NCBI RefSeq assembly: GCF_030503435.1
Contig: NZ_JAUKPO010000006.1
Location: 124,001-188,000, forward strand
From: Rhodocytophaga aerolata
GTDB lineage: Bacteria > Bacteroidota > Bacteroidia > Cytophagales > 172606-1
Length of the DNA: 64,000 nt
Direction of reading: 5' to 3'
The notes beneath the pieces are model-generated. The model saw only the letters and a list, made by a program, of their open reading frames with translations. It made no database searches and had not been told where the DNA came from. Both the position numbers and the translations under genes were made by a program. The number at the start of each line of letters is the position of its first letter. Within the stretch, counting starts at the first letter, position 1. Of the stretch, positions 10,501-18,743 are shown in pieces.

Positions 10501-10696
10501 TCTTTTTAATGTGGCAAACCTGTTAAATAGAAACTGGGGAACAACCAAAGTACTGGGCAAGCAGAATATTTATTCCCTAAGAAGTTTTGATGTTGCTTCT
10601 CAAACGTACAATTACGATGTAAATCCAAATGCGGGGGTAATTACACCATCAGGCAATCCTTACCAGATTCAACTAGGGATACGGTATAGTTTTTAA
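7529..10696 (+). CDS. Oar-like TonB-dependent outer membrane receptor
   Basis: A 1055-residue outer-membrane protein. It has a signal peptide (residues 1-25, ending MAQ), then a carboxypeptidase-regulatory-like beta-sandwich (TGIITDEEQAPLPGANI, residues 30-110), a plug domain with the Oar-like motif NGRNFTTLIDLSP near residue 152, and a long beta-barrel ending in the aromatic residue of IRYSF. This matches the Oar-like TonB-dependent transporters common in Bacteroidota rather than SusC, and no SusD partner follows. It probably takes up or exports a large substrate using TonB energy; the ligand is unknown. It is a single-gene unit, with a strong terminator 24 bp after the stop. Confidence 0.88.
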   Translation: MLKNYLIILFVALVGYFSSARLMAQTTQASITGIITDEEQAPLPGANIIVRNESTGFTTGTTTNSKGEFIFKQLPLGSPYSVTVSFIGYVNEKRTGYALNQGDVLRVDLQMKTSEQALEAVEVNASALQNQVNNFGAATSVTARDIAKLPVNGRNFTTLIDLSPLSRGGNIAGQLASSTNFTIDGMTAKNPTSGGPTNRNGGPYAISMEAVREFNVVTNQYDVTYGRSGGGTISTVTKSGTNTFTGSAFTYARANWLSSPYDIRGNRRDVDFSTYQYGFSLGGPIVKDKVHFFLVWDHQADARPLQIADIQSPADERRLNVTQASLDRYVQIARDKYGVANSPQFGSFDKKRGTDAIFGRVDWQLNDKNLLTIRNNFVYDMNNLGLDDNSNINLFEVYGDVKSIDNSLMATLRSTISPKVTNEFKLQHLYTLEEASPSSQLPAQNIPRAIVERVASVVDEKDVFTTIQLGGQRYSPEQFYNNVFQAVNNVYYNTNRINFTFGADLMYTHMNSLYGSEMNGRFFFTGLDNFDNLKPYRYAREIALSADNSVNQNILNTALYAQMQTSLARGLDMLLGLRGDYSIYMNKPNFNPTVFEDLGLRTDNGLATFQLQPRVQFTWDVNEQQRNFVRFGAGIFGSDINNYAMINNMVFDGTKVLSVDLQGANVPVPNFVAYRQNPSSAPGTELFNLPGVNRLATINMNGADAKVPVIYKANMSYNRIFSDRFRMGVSLFASLGRNNYMYVDRNMADEPYFTLANEGNRGVYVPASSINPTNGATNWMMGRKTERVGRVLELNSEGKVNHFAAVVDGTFRYFKDGEVTVSYTWNDIKDNTSYNGNVANTATLALMVKDDPRDLSRMTYSDNQFRNKVVFYGSLPTFYGVSVGVRYSGIGGTRYSLAVGGNVNGDFVNSNDLAYVFDPNNPEVLEKYRTGITTILNNPDADESLKEYIRTNLGEVAQRNGGVNGFYGVWDLRVGKKFKTFRSQSIELSADLFNVANLLNRNWGTTKVLGKQNIYSLRSFDVASQTYNYDVNPNAGVITPSGNPYQIQLGIRYSF

Positions 10697-10719
10697 AGAA
10701 TACTAGTAGCTGATTTTAA

Positions 10720-10757
10720 CTAAGCATACCCGATTCGTCAGGTGTGCTTAGTTTTTT
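10720..10757 (+). terminator. Rho-independent terminator of the TonB receptor gene
   Basis: An 11-bp stem (CTAAGCATACC with GGTGTGCTTAG, one G-T wobble) is followed by six T residues, 23 bp after the receptor stop codon. Confidence 0.85.
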
Positions 10758-10985
10758 ATTCAAATTGTCCTGTTTTGCATAGCAGATTATTTTTCTGCCT
10801 TCGAGAATTACCTGAACTGATTAATACCCTACAAAGAAGCCTGGTTTACCTTACCAACTGTTAGATAAAGTGGAGAGCAACGCTTAGTAGCTTCGTTAGT
10901 TTTATGCTGAATGTCTACCGTTTGTCTTAGCTCAGTACTGGACGGGTGTATGATTTTCTATAATTGAAGCTATGCAGTTAATGAC

Positions 10986-11921
10986 TTATTCCTCGGGTAC
11001 TGCTTCGGCGACAACTTGCTTGGCGGGTTTAGCCAGAGTAATAATAACGACCGACAGAATAATAACAGCAGAGGCAAGCAGCATAGGCACCGTAATATTT
11101 TCACCACCCAATGACCAGCCTAAAAACAAAGCAACTACCGGATTTACATAGGCATAGGTAGAAGCCAGACTAGGAGATACCACCCCCAACAACCAACTAT
11201 AGGCAGTAAACCCTACCAAAGATCCAAACAAGGTAAGATACACCAATGCCAGGCCTGATTTTGTGGAAACTTCATCAAACTCCAGTACCTGCCATTCGCC
11301 TTTTACAGTTCCGGCTAAAACGAGCATTACCCCACCGGTCAGCATTTGCAGGGAGATAGAAAGCATAGGCGACTCAGGTACCCTGGCACGCGTAGCATAC
11401 ATAGAGCCAATAGCCCAAGCAATGGCACTGGCAATTACCATCACCACCCCTATAGGATTGGCAACGCCCGTACTTTTACTTGACCCGAAACTTACCAGCA
11501 ATACAATGCCAATAAAGCCTACGATTAATCCAATAGCCTCTTTTCCTGTCGGTCTGCCTTTGCCAAACATCGTCCAGGCCACTAGTACCAGCCAGAAGGG
11601 CTCGGTGGCTACCAATATAGCTGCCAGGCTAGATGGCAAAAACTGCAACGACCAGGCCATGCCACCATTTCCGATCAGAAGCAGAAACAACCCAGTTACA
11701 GCCGCCGATTTCCAGTGAACAAGTTTGGGAGGCATAGCTCCTTTAGAACGGGCATATATATACAGAATAGTACCAGATACCAGAAAGCGGACACTGGCCA
11801 TTAGCAGAGGGGGAATGGTTTCGCTGGCGAAGCGGACACCCAGATAGGTAGAACCCCAGATAAAATATACTGCAGCAAAAGCAATAAGAAGTTTTAAGGT
11901 AGATGGTCTGGCGGTTTGCAT
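10986..11921 (-). CDS. EamA-family (DMT) transporter
   Basis: A 311-residue inner-membrane protein with about ten hydrophobic helices arranged as two EamA repeats. The first repeat opens with AVYFIWGSTYLGVRFA and the second with VVMVIASAIAWAIGSMYATRA, both typical of drug/metabolite exporters such as RhaT- or YdcZ-like permeases. The late motif YVNPVVALFLGW is the conserved EamA helix near the end. Members export amino acids, metabolites or drugs; no neighbour shows which. The gene is alone, transcribed toward the TonB receptor terminator, with 229 bp of featureless sequence between. Confidence 0.85.
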   Translation of the reverse strand: MQTARPSTLKLLIAFAAVYFIWGSTYLGVRFASETIPPLLMASVRFLVSGTILYIYARSKGAMPPKLVHWKSAAVTGLFLLLIGNGGMAWSLQFLPSSLAAILVATEPFWLVLVAWTMFGKGRPTGKEAIGLIVGFIGIVLLVSFGSSKSTGVANPIGVVMVIASAIAWAIGSMYATRARVPESPMLSISLQMLTGGVMLVLAGTVKGEWQVLEFDEVSTKSGLALVYLTLFGSLVGFTAYSWLLGVVSPSLASTYAYVNPVVALFLGWSLGGENITVPMLLASAVIILSVVIITLAKPAKQVVAEAVPEE

Positions 11922-12049
11922 AGGCGTAAAAATCGTTTGTTGGCCCTGTGCAAACGTATGGAAAGTTGTGAACTTAGTATATGTATTCCTTTAATGATCC
12001 TACTAATTCTTTTTTAAGAGCAATATTTTAACGTGTTCATTACTAACGG

Positions 12050-12076
12050 AAAAAGGTGCCTGTACAGACACCTTTT
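12050..12076 (-). terminator. Terminator of the DUF4097 operon
   Basis: An 8-bp stem (AAAAGGTG with CACCTTTT) encloses a second short palindrome (CTGTACAG). Read on the minus strand it ends in a run of T residues, 23 bp after the stop codon at 12099. Confidence 0.8.
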
Positions 12077-12098
12077 CAGGATAACCCAACGCAACAAG

Positions 12099-12926
12099 TT
12101 AATTAGTTTTCCGGATGTAGATATTGCCATGCATATTTTTGAAAAGCATTTCCGGGCCGCCACCATTTATTTTTCCATATACCCATTCGTCTATGCTTAC
12201 CCGGTAAGTGCCGGAGCTGCTTTTCTGTTCTACTTTTGGTTTGGAATTATCTACCGCCATATCGAAATCCGTGAAGATGTCGCCCCGGTCTGATTTTATT
12301 TTGGTATTGAATTTTGCATTGCCGGGGAAAGATATATCTACATTACCATTTAAGGTGGTAAAGGCCATAGGCGTATTAGGGGTAACTTCCCGGAAGGTAA
12401 CAGTGATATCGCCATTAACGGTATTGGCTACTACAGACCCCGATACATTCGTCAGGGTAATCTTCCCGTTGACATTGCTTATTTCCATAGCACCATTTAC
12501 GCCTTCTACCTGGATATTGCCCTGATTTATGGCTTCTAACTCTAGTGAAAAGTTTTTAGGTACGCGTACCACCAGGTCAATTTTTCTCCTCCAGGAATCT
12601 GTATCAATGTCTACTTCATTATTATTCTCCTCTACTTCCAGAGAAAAGGCATTATTGCTGATCCGCTTCATGCCATTGGCGGTCGTTCCTGTATTTTCAT
12701 CGTCACTTTTACGGGTTACAGCTGATGCTTCTACCATTACTTCTTTGCCATCGTAACCAGTCACTTTGATAGAACCATTGGTGAGGCCTACCTTTAGCTT
12801 ACCAGGCTTTCCAGGACTGGATAATGGTACAGTAATCTGTTCTTTGGCATCTCCTTGTGCAAAGGCAGGCATGTTTACATAAAGGCTCAACAGCAGGCAT
12901 ACAAGTATTATATGAATATTTTTCAT
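12099..12926 (-). CDS. DUF4097-family secreted protein, copy 2
   Basis: A 275-residue protein with a signal peptide (MKNIHIILVCLLLSL ... AFAQ). The body is a DUF4097 beta-helix-like repeat: stacked short units with the pattern GxIxVxGxxG or NGxIxxxNVxG (residues 50-60 and 135-200 clearest). Such proteins are probably periplasmic or surface-exposed; no enzymatic residues are seen. It sits 49 bp after the related gene at 12976-13836 and is the last gene of a likely transcript beginning with the ECF sigma gene at 15529. This suggests it is a target or sensor in the same response. Exact function is unknown. Confidence 0.8.
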   Translation of the reverse strand: MKNIHIILVCLLLSLYVNMPAFAQGDAKEQITVPLSSPGKPGKLKVGLTNGSIKVTGYDGKEVMVEASAVTRKSDDENTGTTANGMKRISNNAFSLEVEENNNEVDIDTDSWRRKIDLVVRVPKNFSLELEAINQGNIQVEGVNGAMEISNVNGKITLTNVSGSVVANTVNGDITVTFREVTPNTPMAFTTLNGNVDISFPGNAKFNTKIKSDRGDIFTDFDMAVDNSKPKVEQKSSSGTYRVSIDEWVYGKINGGGPEMLFKNMHGNIYIRKTN

Positions 12927-12975
12927 TAGTCTGTTTTTAGTTAATCGTCATTAAATTGTTTAGAAGAGCTATTTA

Positions 12976-13836
12976 TTATTTGGCTTTTTTTACAGTAATG
13001 TCTCCGTTAAACACTTCAAAGTTGTGTTCGGGTCCGCCTTTGCCAATGCGTACACCAGAATTGCCTTCCAGTTTATAGGTAGTTCCTCTGGCCTTTCCGT
13101 CACTGGTCTTCTCCACTTTTACTGGCAGGTTTTCGGCAATGGCAAAGTCAGTATAGGCTTCTCCATTCGTCGTTTTAAACTTCAGATCGGCCGATAGGCT
13201 TTCCGGATAACTAACTTCAATATCGCCGTTGAGTGTTTTATAGTTGGAACTTTTGGGCGGCGTGGTAACGTACGTGGCTTTAATATCGCCATTAATGGTG
13301 TGGGCTTTGGTTTCGCCGGTAATCTGCTGGAGGGTAATAGAACCATTAATGTTGCTGGCTTGTATCCGGCCTTTGGTATTGGCAACCGTTATATTTCCTT
13401 TGTTTACTGTAAAAACGGCCAGTGTAGTCTGTTGGGGCACTTTTACTTTATAATTAAATACATAATTATAGTCCTGGTTCCAGTCGTTGTTGAAATCGTA
13501 GCGGATGCGGCCATCGCGGCGGCGGTACACATAGGGGTTATCAATGTACAGCGTTATACTGTCGCCGGATTGTTGAATGCCGAGCTTTACTTCTTTACGG
13601 GCTTTTTCCAGGTCTTCCTGCGTGTTGGCTTTCAGAGTTTTTTCAATTTCTACGAGTATTTTGTTTCCATTATACCCTTCCACAGCAATGCTGCCATTAA
13701 TATTTTCTATATACAGTACATTGCTATTGCTTGGGTTGGGAAAGGTAAATTCCTTTACAATGTTCTCTTTGTCTTCCTGGGCAACAGCCAGCTGCCGGAA
13801 GAAGGCTAACAGCAAGCAGATTAGTTTCATTTTCAT
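12976..13836 (-). CDS. DUF4097-family secreted protein, copy 1
   Basis: I chose the ATG at 13836, which opens the signal peptide MKMKLICLLLAFF ... AVAQ; an in-frame TTG at 13857 would add seven residues without reason, and a second ATG lies at 13830. The 286-residue product carries the DUF4097 repeat pattern (ENINGSIAVEGYNGN near residue 45, then NINGSITLQQITG and TLNGDIEVSYP). A Tyr/Arg/Asp-rich insertion lies near residues 100-130 (RRRDGRIRYDFNNDWN). It is paralogous to the next gene, 49 bp downstream. It follows the anti-sigma gene after an unusual 271-bp structured gap, so it may share the sigma operon or have its own promoter. Confidence 0.8.
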   Translation of the reverse strand: MKMKLICLLLAFFRQLAVAQEDKENIVKEFTFPNPSNSNVLYIENINGSIAVEGYNGNKILVEIEKTLKANTQEDLEKARKEVKLGIQQSGDSITLYIDNPYVYRRRDGRIRYDFNNDWNQDYNYVFNYKVKVPQQTTLAVFTVNKGNITVANTKGRIQASNINGSITLQQITGETKAHTINGDIKATYVTTPPKSSNYKTLNGDIEVSYPESLSADLKFKTTNGEAYTDFAIAENLPVKVEKTSDGKARGTTYKLEGNSGVRIGKGGPEHNFEVFNGDITVKKAK

Positions 13837-13857
13837 GGATGATAAGTTTTGTAACAA

Positions 13858-14107
13858 ATACTAATAGTAGTTTTGAATTAGGTAGTAAACATTGAGTGTA
13901 GAGCACGTCGAAAGCTTTTGCCCGCATGGCCGGGCGGGCCTCGCCTTTGCAACACCGCTACATAGAATCCGCACAAACCGGCTCCCTATACCAAAGATTC
14001 TATAAGGCGTCTTTTGCAAATCGAAGATTCAGCGAAGCTAAAGGCTGTTATTATACACTACGCATTCTAGTGTGTACTTTATCTGTTTATAAAGTCAGTA
14101 CATCCGC
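13858..14107. other. Structured GC-rich spacer between anti-sigma and DUF4097 genes
   Basis: This spacer interrupts an otherwise compact operon. It contains a GC-rich hairpin at 13920-13939 (GCCCGC, 8-base loop, GCGGGC) and a perfect 8-bp inverted repeat (ATAGAATC at 13962-13969 with GATTCTAT at 13996-14003). No coding frame is convincing. It could be a mobile palindromic unit, an RNA structure that attenuates the downstream genes, or debris of an old insertion. Confidence 0.45.
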
Positions 14108-14929
14108 CTACATCAATACGTTTACACTATTTTCAATTTTAGCTTTTACGGCTACGTCTATGTCTTTTTTCTTCAGTAGCTCTTTGAAAGCATTCACCGA
14201 ATTTTTCTCTTGTAGAGCTACCATTACATCGGCCAGGGCAATTTGTACCAAGGGCGAATCCTGTTGCGTAATAGATTGAATAAGCCCTTCCCGTACCTCT
14301 GGATGATTGGCTAGTTTATGCAAGGCTTCAACCGTAACCAGCCGTACATTTACATTGGGGTCATTATTCAGCGTCTGCAATAACGCATTAATTACTTTGT
14401 CGTCTACCTGGTCCAGTTCGTTGGTATAGGTTACGGCTTTTAGCCGGTCGGTAGCGGCTGGCTGCTGAAGCATAGTCAGCAACATTGCTTCCCGCATCTG
14501 CTGTACTTCACTGGCCAGCTGGCTGATTTGCTGCGAATCGCCGCTGGTGCGGGTATGAAATAAATATCCTCCGCCCCAGCCAATAATCAGCAGTAGCAAG
14601 CCCATGGCCAGCTGTAAGGTATAGGATGGTTGCCAGTGGGCTTGCAGGTATTCTTTTAAGCCCATATACCAACCCTGGCGGCTATGCCCTGTAGCTTGTT
14701 TGTACTCATTGAGCATCTGATCAAAATGGGTACGCATCAGCTGCATATCCGGCTCCGGAACCGGTAGGCTTGCCAGTTGCCCATGCATTTGCTGCATCTG
14801 TACCAGTTCATGCTTACAAGCTGTACATCCGGCTACGTGTGTATCCAGGTTCAACTGATCGGCAAGGTTTGTCGCTCCATCTAAGGAGAGAATCATCAAT
14901 TGCGTGGCTTTTTCACAGGTAATAGACAT
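14108..14929 (-). CDS. Anti-sigma factor with zinc-finger and HEAT repeats
   Basis: A 273-residue single-pass membrane protein. The N-terminal cytosolic part has a zf-HC2-like anti-sigma zinc finger, with the H-x3-C-x2-C pattern in HVAGCTACKHE near residues 31-40. One transmembrane helix follows (LQLAMGLLLLIIGWGGGYLF, about residues 105-125). The extracytoplasmic part contains HEAT-like helical repeats (NVRLVTVEALHKLANHPEV ... LVQIALADVMVALQEK). It lies 15 bp after the ECF sigma gene, the usual order of sigma and its inhibitor. By family analogy it holds the sigma factor at the membrane until an envelope signal arrives. The HEAT domain probably binds a protein partner. Confidence 0.85.
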   Translation of the reverse strand: MSITCEKATQLMILSLDGATNLADQLNLDTHVAGCTACKHELVQMQQMHGQLASLPVPEPDMQLMRTHFDQMLNEYKQATGHSRQGWYMGLKEYLQAHWQPSYTLQLAMGLLLLIIGWGGGYLFHTRTSGDSQQISQLASEVQQMREAMLLTMLQQPAATDRLKAVTYTNELDQVDDKVINALLQTLNNDPNVNVRLVTVEALHKLANHPEVREGLIQSITQQDSPLVQIALADVMVALQEKNSVNAFKELLKKKDIDVAVKAKIENSVNVLM

Positions 14930-14944
14930 ACGTTTAGTTAATTA

Positions 14945-15529
14945 CTACTCACTTTTAAATTTGGGCGCATATTTCCGCTCCTGGCTTATTTTCAGAAAAA
15001 TTTCCCGGAGTTCGTTAAAAGCCCGGTGTACTTTTACTTTTACATTGCCTTCTGTACAGTTCAGGATTTGCGCAATCTCCTGATACTTGAGTTCCTGGTA
15101 ACGGCTGAGTACCAGTACTTCCCGTTTTTCAAAAGACAATTGTTCCAGGGCTTGTTGCAGCAGCTCCAGTTCCTGTTCTTTACTTAATTGATCTTCCCGG
15201 TTGCTATCGCCTGCAATGCGGCTTTCCCACAGATCCAGGCTTCTGGAAAAACTAAAGCGCTTGTTTTTCTTAAAATGGTCGGCGCTTACATTGCGGGCCA
15301 GGTGATACATCCAGGTAATAAATTTTCCGTCAGCCGTAAAGGTATGCTTGTATTTAAGCATGCGGAAAAATACATTCTGTACCAAATCCTGGCTTGTTTC
15401 CTTATCACTGGTCATCCGGTAGAAAAAGCCGAATAATGCCTTGGAATAGCGTTCAAACAGGACGCCCAGCTTGTCTGCCTGACCAGCTTTTACCGCGAGC
15501 ATTAGTTCGTTATCCGATAGTGAATTCAA
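14945..15529 (-). CDS. ECF-type RNA polymerase sigma factor
   Basis: A 194-residue sigma-70 family protein of ECF size. Region 2 is visible at residues 10-85 (FERYSKALFGFFYRMTSD, then DLVQNVFFRMLKYK and WMYHLARNVSADHFKK). Region 4 follows at about 125-180 with the helix-turn-helix YQELKYQEIAQILNCTEGN. There is no region 3. It heads a minus-strand locus with its anti-sigma factor (15-bp gap) and two DUF4097 genes. ECF systems usually autoregulate, so a promoter for this operon should lie in the 349-bp region upstream; I could not define its motif from sequence alone. Confidence 0.92.
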   Translation of the reverse strand: MNSLSDNELMLAVKAGQADKLGVLFERYSKALFGFFYRMTSDKETSQDLVQNVFFRMLKYKHTFTADGKFITWMYHLARNVSADHFKKNKRFSFSRSLDLWESRIAGDSNREDQLSKEQELELLQQALEQLSFEKREVLVLSRYQELKYQEIAQILNCTEGNVKVKVHRAFNELREIFLKISQERKYAPKFKSE

Positions 15530-15878
15530 GCCTGGGGTTCTGTTTTGTTATTTGAAAGGGGAAACCGCGCATTTCACGAATGGTTACAGAAATAGTATAA
15601 CTTTTTTTCCGTATGGATCAACATGTCATATTCGGCTGTTCTGCACCTTGTGCCACCTGCCTGCTATACCCTTGGTAATTTACTCAGGAAATATCAGTAA
15701 CTTAGATTTGGCAAGAATAATACAGGATGTAGTTGAGATGAATACCGAGTCCTGAACAAAGAGTTGTGCATCTAGCAGGATGGTTTCGTTTTTCAATATT
15801 CCTTGTTCTATTGTTCGCTATTCCATACCTGGTATTTATTAGTACTAATAACCCCTAAACCTGTTACCTGCTAATATT
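15530..15878. other. Divergent intergenic region, sigma operon and kefF
   Basis: A 349-base gap between divergently transcribed genes, so it should hold promoters for both. A 67-codon open frame at 15552-15755 has no recognisable similarity and is treated as chance. I saw no clear operator, hairpin or repeat. Confidence 0.4.
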
Positions 15879-16475
15879 ATGCAGAATGTTTTAATTCTAT
15901 TTGCTCATCCGGCTCTGGAAAAATCCAGAGTACATGCCAGACTGATTAATGGTCTAGACGATATGCCCAACATAACCTTTCATGACCTGTACCAGCGGTA
16001 TCCCGACTTTTACATTGATGTGGCGTATGAACAGGAACTGCTGCTATCGCACGACATTATTATTTTGCAGCATCCCTTTTATTGGTACAGTGCACCTGCT
16101 TTAGTAAAACAATGGATTGATCTGGTACTGGAACATGGCTGGGCCTACGGAAGAACGGGCAATGCTTTACGAGGCAAAGTCATGCTCAATGCCATTACGG
16201 CCGGTGGGGTACGCGATGCCTATGGAAACAACGGATATAACCGATTTAGTGTACGCGACTTTCTGCTGCCTTTTGCCCAGACTGCACACCTCTGTCATAT
16301 GCATTACTGGCCGCCGTTTGTTATTCATGGTACACACCGGTTAAGTCCTGAGCAAGTAGCAGAAGAAGTAGCCAATTACCATGAGTTATTGCAGTGGCTG
16401 ATAGAAGGAAAAATTACCAGCGAACATATTGCTGCCACACATTATCTGAATGAAATCTTGGTTTATCAAAAATAG
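15879..16475 (+). CDS. kefF: KefF-like NAD(P)H oxidoreductase
   Basis: A 198-residue flavodoxin-fold protein of the NQO/KefF/MdaB family. The FMN-binding start is visible (VLILFAHPALEKSRVHARL, residues 4-22), followed by the family motifs QHPFYWYSAPALVKQWIDLV near residue 66, and GKVMLNAITAGG near 103. In E. coli KefF is a quinone reductase that also binds and activates the KefC potassium efflux channel. Here the gene ends 3 bp before a KefC-like antiporter gene, which strongly supports the same ancillary role. Length is close to KefF. Assignment to KefF rather than a free quinone reductase rests mainly on this coupling. Confidence 0.85.
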   Translation: MQNVLILFAHPALEKSRVHARLINGLDDMPNITFHDLYQRYPDFYIDVAYEQELLLSHDIIILQHPFYWYSAPALVKQWIDLVLEHGWAYGRTGNALRGKVMLNAITAGGVRDAYGNNGYNRFSVRDFLLPFAQTAHLCHMHYWPPFVIHGTHRLSPEQVAEEVANYHELLQWLIEGKITSEHIAATHYLNEILVYQK

Positions 16476-16478
16476 AAT

Positions 16479-18434
16479 ATGGAAGGTACGTTCTTTTATC
16501 AGGCATTAGTTTATCTGGCGGTTGCTGTATTGTTTGTGCCAATTGCTAAAAAATTAGGCTTAGGCTCCGTATTGGGCTATTTATTAGCAGGTATTCTGAT
16601 TGGACCGTTTGTACTCAATCTGGTGGGAGAGGAGGGAAGCGATATTATGCACTTTGCAGAATTTGGCGTAGTAATGATGCTGTTTCTGGTAGGGCTGGAG
16701 CTGGAACCAGAACTGCTGTGGCGTTTGCGGGCACCTATTGTAGGCATGGGCGGCTTACAAGTAACCTTAACTGCTTTCATTTGCACAGGCATTGGCGTAG
16801 CGGTAGGCTTACCCTGGAAACAAGCACTGGCTATAGGGCTAATACTGGCAATGTCTTCCACAGCTATTGTGCTGCAATCCATGACAGAAAAAGGGCAAAT
16901 GAAGAGTGCTGCCGGGCAAAGTGCTTTTTCCGTATTGCTGTTTCAGGATATTGCTGTTATTCCTATTCTAGCCTTGATGCCCCTGCTTGCCCCAGCTACT
17001 GCCGCTTCAACCGCCGAACATGATGCTACGTGGGTAGCCAACCTGCCAGCCTGGGCTCATACTCTAGCCGTTCTAGGTTCAGTAGCCCTGGTAATAGTAG
17101 CCGGCAGATATTTAATTAGCCCTTTATTAAGAATGATTGCTGCCACCCAGCTACGCGAAATGTTTACCGCTACAGCTTTATTATTGGTAGTAAGTATAAC
17201 AGTGCTGATGATTCAGGTAGGCTTAAGTCCGGCGCTGGGAACATTTCTGGCAGGAGTTGTTCTGGCCAACAGCGAGTATAAGCATGAACTGGAAAGTGAT
17301 ATTGAACCGTTCAAAGGCTTACTGTTAGGCTTGTTTTTTATTGCGGTAGGCGCATCCATTGATTTTGGGCTTATCGTCTCAGAACCCACCCTAATTATTC
17401 AACTGGTGGTAGTTGTAATGGTAGTAAAAGGATTAGTTTTATTTGGCCTGGGGAAAGCATTTAAACTGGCTACGGCGCAGAATCTATTGTTTGGCGTGGC
17501 TCTGTCCCAGGTAGGGGAATTTGCTTTTGTGCTTTTTTCATTTACTGGTCAGCAGGGTATTCTGGATGAACGGACGATCAGTTTATTAATGGCAGTAGTA
17601 GCAATTACCATGGGCCTTACCCCTCTGGTGATGCTGGTAAATGAAAAGTATATTATGCCCAGGGTTTGCTCCTGGCGGGCAGAGGATGAAAAACAGCCAG
17701 ATACCATCGATGAAAAAAATCCGGTAATCATCGCCGGATTCGACCGGTTTGGCAATATTACTGGGAGATTCTTAAAAGCATTTGGAGTAGGAACTACCGT
17801 GTTGGATAATGACTCAGATAGAGTAGACTTGCTGCGAAAAGTAGGACTGAAAGTATATTATGGCGATGCTTCGAGGCATGAATTACTACATGCTGCCGGA
17901 GCGGCAGAGGCCAAGATGATTATTATTGCTTTGGATTCTCCGGAAAAGTGCCTGGAACTGGTAGAAACGGTAAAAAAACACTTCCCACATCTGCATATTC
18001 TGGTACGGGCTAACGACCGCACCGACGCCTACGATCTGATGGACGCTGGGGTGCCCCATATTTACCGGGAAACTCTGGACACTTCTCTCCGGATGGGCAC
18101 GGATGCATTAAAATTACTTGGTTTCCGCGCATACTCTGTACAACGGGCAGCTCAGTTGTTTCTCCGGCACGACGAACAGGCATTGAAAGGCCTCGCCGCA
18201 GTACGGGATGACCGCAAGCAATACATAAACGTAGCCCGCGAACGCATTGAAGAACTGGAGCAAACCATTTTATCTGACTTAAACGGAAAAATGCTAGAAT
18301 ATGAGACTGGCTGGGATGCCGAAAGCCTGCGGGAAGAAGTAAGAAGTTCGGCTTTCCCTCCCGCTATTGTCTTAGATGGCGATGATGAAAAGGCAGAAGT
18401 AGATAGTAATAGTAATCATGAGAAGGCCAAGTAA
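16479..18434 (+). CDS. kefC: KefC-like CPA2 cation:proton antiporter
   Basis: A 651-residue protein with about twelve N-terminal membrane helices (residues 5-385) of the CPA2 Na+/H+ exchanger fold. The central membrane motif QSAFSVLLFQDIAVIPILAL, with the exchange aspartate, lies near residue 155. It is followed by a cytosolic TrkA-N (RCK) Rossmann domain at about residues 415-530, with the nucleotide-binding GFDRFGNITGRFL. A charged C-terminal tail follows. Kef systems are potassium efflux antiporters held shut by glutathione and opened by electrophile adducts. It begins 3 bp after the KefF-like gene, so they are co-translated. The ligand here may differ because many Bacteroidota lack glutathione. 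Confidence 0.9.
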   Translation: MEGTFFYQALVYLAVAVLFVPIAKKLGLGSVLGYLLAGILIGPFVLNLVGEEGSDIMHFAEFGVVMMLFLVGLELEPELLWRLRAPIVGMGGLQVTLTAFICTGIGVAVGLPWKQALAIGLILAMSSTAIVLQSMTEKGQMKSAAGQSAFSVLLFQDIAVIPILALMPLLAPATAASTAEHDATWVANLPAWAHTLAVLGSVALVIVAGRYLISPLLRMIAATQLREMFTATALLLVVSITVLMIQVGLSPALGTFLAGVVLANSEYKHELESDIEPFKGLLLGLFFIAVGASIDFGLIVSEPTLIIQLVVVVMVVKGLVLFGLGKAFKLATAQNLLFGVALSQVGEFAFVLFSFTGQQGILDERTISLLMAVVAITMGLTPLVMLVNEKYIMPRVCSWRAEDEKQPDTIDEKNPVIIAGFDRFGNITGRFLKAFGVGTTVLDNDSDRVDLLRKVGLKVYYGDASRHELLHAAGAAEAKMIIIALDSPEKCLELVETVKKHFPHLHILVRANDRTDAYDLMDAGVPHIYRETLDTSLRMGTDALKLLGFRAYSVQRAAQLFLRHDEQALKGLAAVRDDRKQYINVARERIEELEQTILSDLNGKMLEYETGWDAESLREEVRSSAFPPAIVLDGDDEKAEVDSNSNHEKAK

Positions 18435-18743
18435 AAGATAAAGATTTAAATAATGGCGGTTAGCTAATCTTTGATCTGGGCAGTTTCACATATCTCTTTC
18501 TAATAAGCCTGTATTTCATGCAAACTGATATCCGGATAGTATATAGCTGTGTTTTATCCGGACATACTCTTCCTACATGGCACAACTCTCAATATATGAG
18601 TAAAGGTGTTTTCCTCTGAAATTTTATACGGGATTACTGGTATGGCTGCCAACAATTCTTAGGATTTTTCCAGCTTTTATTATTATTTTATTTACCTTTA
18701 ACTGCGTTTTTAGGTATTTTTATTGCTCAGCTTCTTCTGCTAT
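18435..18743. other. Intergenic region upstream of the first Gfo/Idh/MocA gene
   Basis: A 309-base gap. It contains an 8-bp inverted repeat (TCCGGATA at 18531-18538 with TATCCGGA at 18555-18562, 16-base loop), not followed by a T run, so it is a possible operator or weak hairpin rather than a clear terminator. No coding frame is seen. Confidence 0.35.

Noticed and set aside
15552-15755. 67-codon open frame between the sigma gene and kefF
   Set aside because: No similarity seen and placed in a divergent promoter gap; no translation signal.
18531-18562. Terminator after kefC
   Set aside because: An 8-bp inverted repeat exists but the loop is 16 bases and no T run follows, so it was not called a terminator.
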